Positions 61,821 to 64,000 of a stretch of 64,000 bases of DNA are shown one piece after another. The translations under genes were made by a program, and so were the position numbers. Within the stretch, counting starts at the first letter, position 1, and each line of letters opens with the position of its first letter. The notes under the pieces were generated by a model, which had not been told where the DNA came from, did not search any database, and worked only from the letters and a program-made list of their open reading frames with translations. The stretch comes from CAWFLT01 sp963816795 (GTDB taxonomy: Bacteria > Acidobacteriota > Vicinamibacteria > Vicinamibacterales > SCN-69-37). The DNA lies in NCBI GenBank assembly GCA_963816795.1, contig CAWFLT010000008.1, positions 1-64,000 on the forward strand, given 5' to 3'.

Positions 61821-63494
61821 TCAGCGCGCGACCACCTGCGTCAGTTGAGCGACGACCACAGACGACGAAGGCGCGAGGCGGTTGTAGTAGGTCAGAAAGG
61901 CCGCCGGTTCCGGGGCGCTGTACGCGGCGAGATTCTGTGCCCATCGATAGGCGATCGGCTGGTAGCGCAGCTCGACCTCGACGGTGAGGGGACCGGATGC
62001 GGACGCGGGCACGCGGTACCGCACCCGGTCGCCGGCCTCGCTGAAATCAGCATCCTGGACGGCGTTTCCGACCACGGCAATTTCCGCCGGCGCGGTGAGC
62101 TTGTCGAAGCCGTCGGGAAGCAATCTGTTGTCTTTGAGGTACTGCGTCGCCTGTAAGAGTCCCGTCGTCGCCACGCCCGCGACGGTGCCCATGATCGATT
62201 CGTACACCTGGACCTGGTCGGGACGAGTGATTTCCGCATAGTGCGGCTCGAACGTCCCGTCGCGCTCGTCCGCAGCGTTGCCGTCGATCGCGCCCGTACT
62301 GCGGAGGCCGCCGGACTCGAAGATCGAGGTGCCCGCTGCGTCGCGAACGGTCACGTGCAGCCAGGTTCGCCGTGACGGGTAGCCGGTAGGAAACTTGTGC
62401 CCGGTCCGGTTCGTGACGCGCACATCGAGCACCAGCGTGCCGCTCGCGATCTCCACCCGATCGATCGCCACCGTCGCGGTCGCCGTCTCCAACTGGCGGA
62501 CCGTCGCACGGGCCGTGGCCTCCAGTTCGGCTGGCGTGGCGGTGACGCCGAGCTCGGCCCGGTAGCGATTGAGCAGGCGGAGCATGAACGCGTTGCCGCC
62601 GAGAAACGTGTGCTGGCCGAGCGACTCGCGATCGACGCCCAGCACGGACGCGATCTGGACCGGGCCGCGCACGGGCGGCATGTGGCACGACTGGCAGCTG
62701 CGCCCGGCCTCGTCGAACGCACTGTGCCGCCACTCCTGATAGTTCATTTGCTCGGGCAGCGACCCAATCACGCGACCGTCAGGTCCCCGCGCCTGCGTGA
62801 TCAGCGTGTGGCACGTCGCGCAGAGCTCCGACGCGCGGATGTGCGGCGCCTGCGTTTGCTCGAATCCGGTGACCGAGTGCATCACGCGCTTCCGACCGGC
62901 CTCGGGCGCGTGCGGTCCAATCACCGCGCGGCCGCCGTCGGCGAGCGGCGGCATCATGGTGAATCTGCCGTTGAAGCTCGAGGCGCTTCCAAGGCCCGCG
63001 CTGCTGATCTGATGGCAGACCGTGCAGCTGATGCCATCCTGAGCGAGCGCGGTCAGGTCCGAGTCGGAGGCGCGTGCCGCGCCCGGGAGCCAGCGGAACA
63101 CTTCACCGCGTGCTCCGCTCGCCTCGGCGACACGCTGGGCCATCGGCAGGTGGCAGCCCGCGCATTCATCTTCGATCTCGCTGGCCGCGGACGGATGATC
63201 GATCAGCTCGCGCCGGAGGCTCGCGTGAAAATACGGATCGCGGGCGGCGTTCGCCATGATCGATCCGCGCCAGGCGACGCCGATCGAGACGTCCTCGCCG
63301 GCCGGACTCGTCAGGTTGTTGTGGCAGGCCTGGCAGTCGTCTGAATGAGCAAACATCGGCACGGCCGATTCGGGCCGGGGCGCCTGCTGGTGAGCGAGCG
63401 GCACCCGTTCATCCGCCCCGCGCAACGCGATGCCTCCCCACGTCACGACCCAGCCGGCGATCGCGGTCCGTAACGCGATTCGCAGCCAGCTCAT
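61821..63494 (-). CDS. Multiheme cytochrome c, five heme-binding motifs
   Basis: 557 residues, exported: signal region SWLRIALRTAIAGWVVTWGG. Five CXXCH motifs in the first ~320 residues: CQACHNN, CAGCHLP, CTVCHQI, CATCHTL and CQSCHMP. The C-terminal part is beta-rich, with DRVEIASGTLVLDVRVTNRT and TGHKFPTGYPSRRTW. The pattern resembles periplasmic multiheme cytochromes used for electron transfer or nitrite/hydroxylamine-type chemistry; the exact role is open. The ATG overlaps the stop of the upstream outer-membrane gene (ATGA), so they are one operon. Confidence 0.88.
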   Translation of the reverse strand: MSWLRIALRTAIAGWVVTWGGIALRGADERVPLAHQQAPRPESAVPMFAHSDDCQACHNNLTSPAGEDVSIGVAWRGSIMANAARDPYFHASLRRELIDHPSAASEIEDECAGCHLPMAQRVAEASGARGEVFRWLPGAARASDSDLTALAQDGISCTVCHQISSAGLGSASSFNGRFTMMPPLADGGRAVIGPHAPEAGRKRVMHSVTGFEQTQAPHIRASELCATCHTLITQARGPDGRVIGSLPEQMNYQEWRHSAFDEAGRSCQSCHMPPVRGPVQIASVLGVDRESLGQHTFLGGNAFMLRLLNRYRAELGVTATPAELEATARATVRQLETATATVAIDRVEIASGTLVLDVRVTNRTGHKFPTGYPSRRTWLHVTVRDAAGTSIFESGGLRSTGAIDGNAADERDGTFEPHYAEITRPDQVQVYESIMGTVAGVATTGLLQATQYLKDNRLLPDGFDKLTAPAEIAVVGNAVQDADFSEAGDRVRYRVPASASGPLTVEVELRYQPIAYRWAQNLAAYSAPEPAAFLTYYNRLAPSSSVVVAQLTQVVAR

Positions 63495-64000
63495 CGCCAG
63501 AACTCGAAGAGACCGCCGTCGAACCAGTCCCACAGGAGGTAGGCGACGACCTGCGCCGGGCGAGCGCTGCGATCGGAGAGCGGCAGGCGCACGCCGCCGG
63601 CCACCATCACGTGCTGCAGCTTCGAGAGCGTGACCTGCAGCTGCGGCACCAGGTCCCATTCGCTGGCGCCGCCCTGCGGACGCGCCCAGAGCAGCTCGAC
63701 CTGCGGCGACCAGGCGCGGCCGACGCCGCGCTGCTGGGCGAACGTCGTGCCGATGGCCGTGCGGACGAAGACCTCGCGACTGCCGCGCGTCGTGTCGCTC
63801 GGCAATTCGACGCCCCCGTGCATCTGGAGGAAGCTGCTTCGCGGGAGCGCCTGCCCCCACATCGCAAACGGCTCAACGGTCGTGTATCCCGCACCGAGGC
63901 CGGTGCTGCTGTTGCCGGTCGGGAGGATGACCTCTGCGCCCGCGGCAACGATCCGTCCGCTCCGGACCTCGGCGTACAGCGCGCGTTTGAACGCGATGGC
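63491..64000 (-). CDS. Outer-membrane beta-barrel protein (partial, runs off window)
   Basis: At least 168 residues, open to the window end. Strand-like alternating residues (EVRSGRIVAAGAEVILPTGN; SPQVELLWARPQGGAS) and a C-terminal aromatic FEFWR suggest a barrel. Co-transcribed with the multiheme cytochrome, which could deliver electrons to or through it as in porin-cytochrome pairs; that is inference only. Confidence 0.6.
   Translation of the reverse strand, partial: AIAFKRALYAEVRSGRIVAAGAEVILPTGNSSTGLGAGYTTVEPFAMWGQALPRSSFLQMHGGVELPSDTTRGSREVFVRTAIGTTFAQQRGVGRAWSPQVELLWARPQGGASEWDLVPQLQVTLSKLQHVMVAGGVRLPLSDRSARPAQVVAYLLWDWFDGGLFEFWR

Overview
The window is GC-rich, has no rRNA or tRNA genes that I can see, and looks like a chromosome fragment from an uncultured or sparsely studied Gram-negative bacterium. 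The mix of cbb3 oxidase, RND/TolC and MacB-like efflux, Ser/Thr kinase, many sigma-54 regulators and stress proteins would fit Acidobacteriota (perhaps Vicinamibacteria). That placement is inference from gene content, not a search.

Layout. 1-3.5 kb: a tight three-gene operon of an alpha/beta hydrolase, a caspase-like peptidase and a novel helical protein (possible cell-death or conflict module). 3.5-12 kb: pirin, an Ig-repeat CAP lipoprotein, an FKBP isomerase, a di-heme peroxidase and two small repressor genes (MarR, HxlR) with palindromic operators. 12-15.8 kb: a GAF/sigma-54 regulator and an aldo/keto reductase. 15.9-21.8 kb: an RND efflux operon (adaptor, pump, TolC). 22-23.7 kb: a membrane-anchored Ser/Thr kinase.

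24-57 kb is the most interesting part. A PAS histidine kinase, a single-domain receiver and an NtrC-type response regulator sit beside many stress and low-oxygen genes: flavodoxin, L,D-transpeptidase, two paralogous outer-membrane proteins, four universal stress proteins, a BON protein, an alcohol dehydrogenase, the whole cbb3 oxidase operon (ccoI-S-NO-Q-P-G-H plus a TauE/UreH-like protein), a GNAT/acyl-CoA ligase, a Ca-type P-type ATPase, Hsp20, a DksA-like protein and an ABC exporter. By eye I find twelve well-placed sigma-54 (-24/-12) promoters in front of these genes. In most of the shared intergenic regions there are also one or two 16-bp palindromic sites of the form GCGG-N6-CCGC, as expected of an NtrC-type enhancer. 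I propose one sigma-54 regulon for oxygen limitation or dormancy, similar in content to the mycobacterial DosR regulon but built on different regulatory parts.

52-64 kb: a prolyl oligopeptidase, a SpoIIE-type phosphatase, a MacB-like export operon with its adaptor, a five-heme cytochrome, and an outer-membrane protein cut by the window end.

Many real genes are split by single-base frameshifts (more than twenty). Nearly all that I could resolve are +1 insertions, mostly in short G/C runs or GGCC contexts. This points to assembly error rather than gene decay, so split frames are reported as one gene. Intergenic repeats include two copies of a ~200-230 bp element with terminal inverted repeats, a 103-bp element with perfect 17-bp ends, and a 74-bp tandem duplication.
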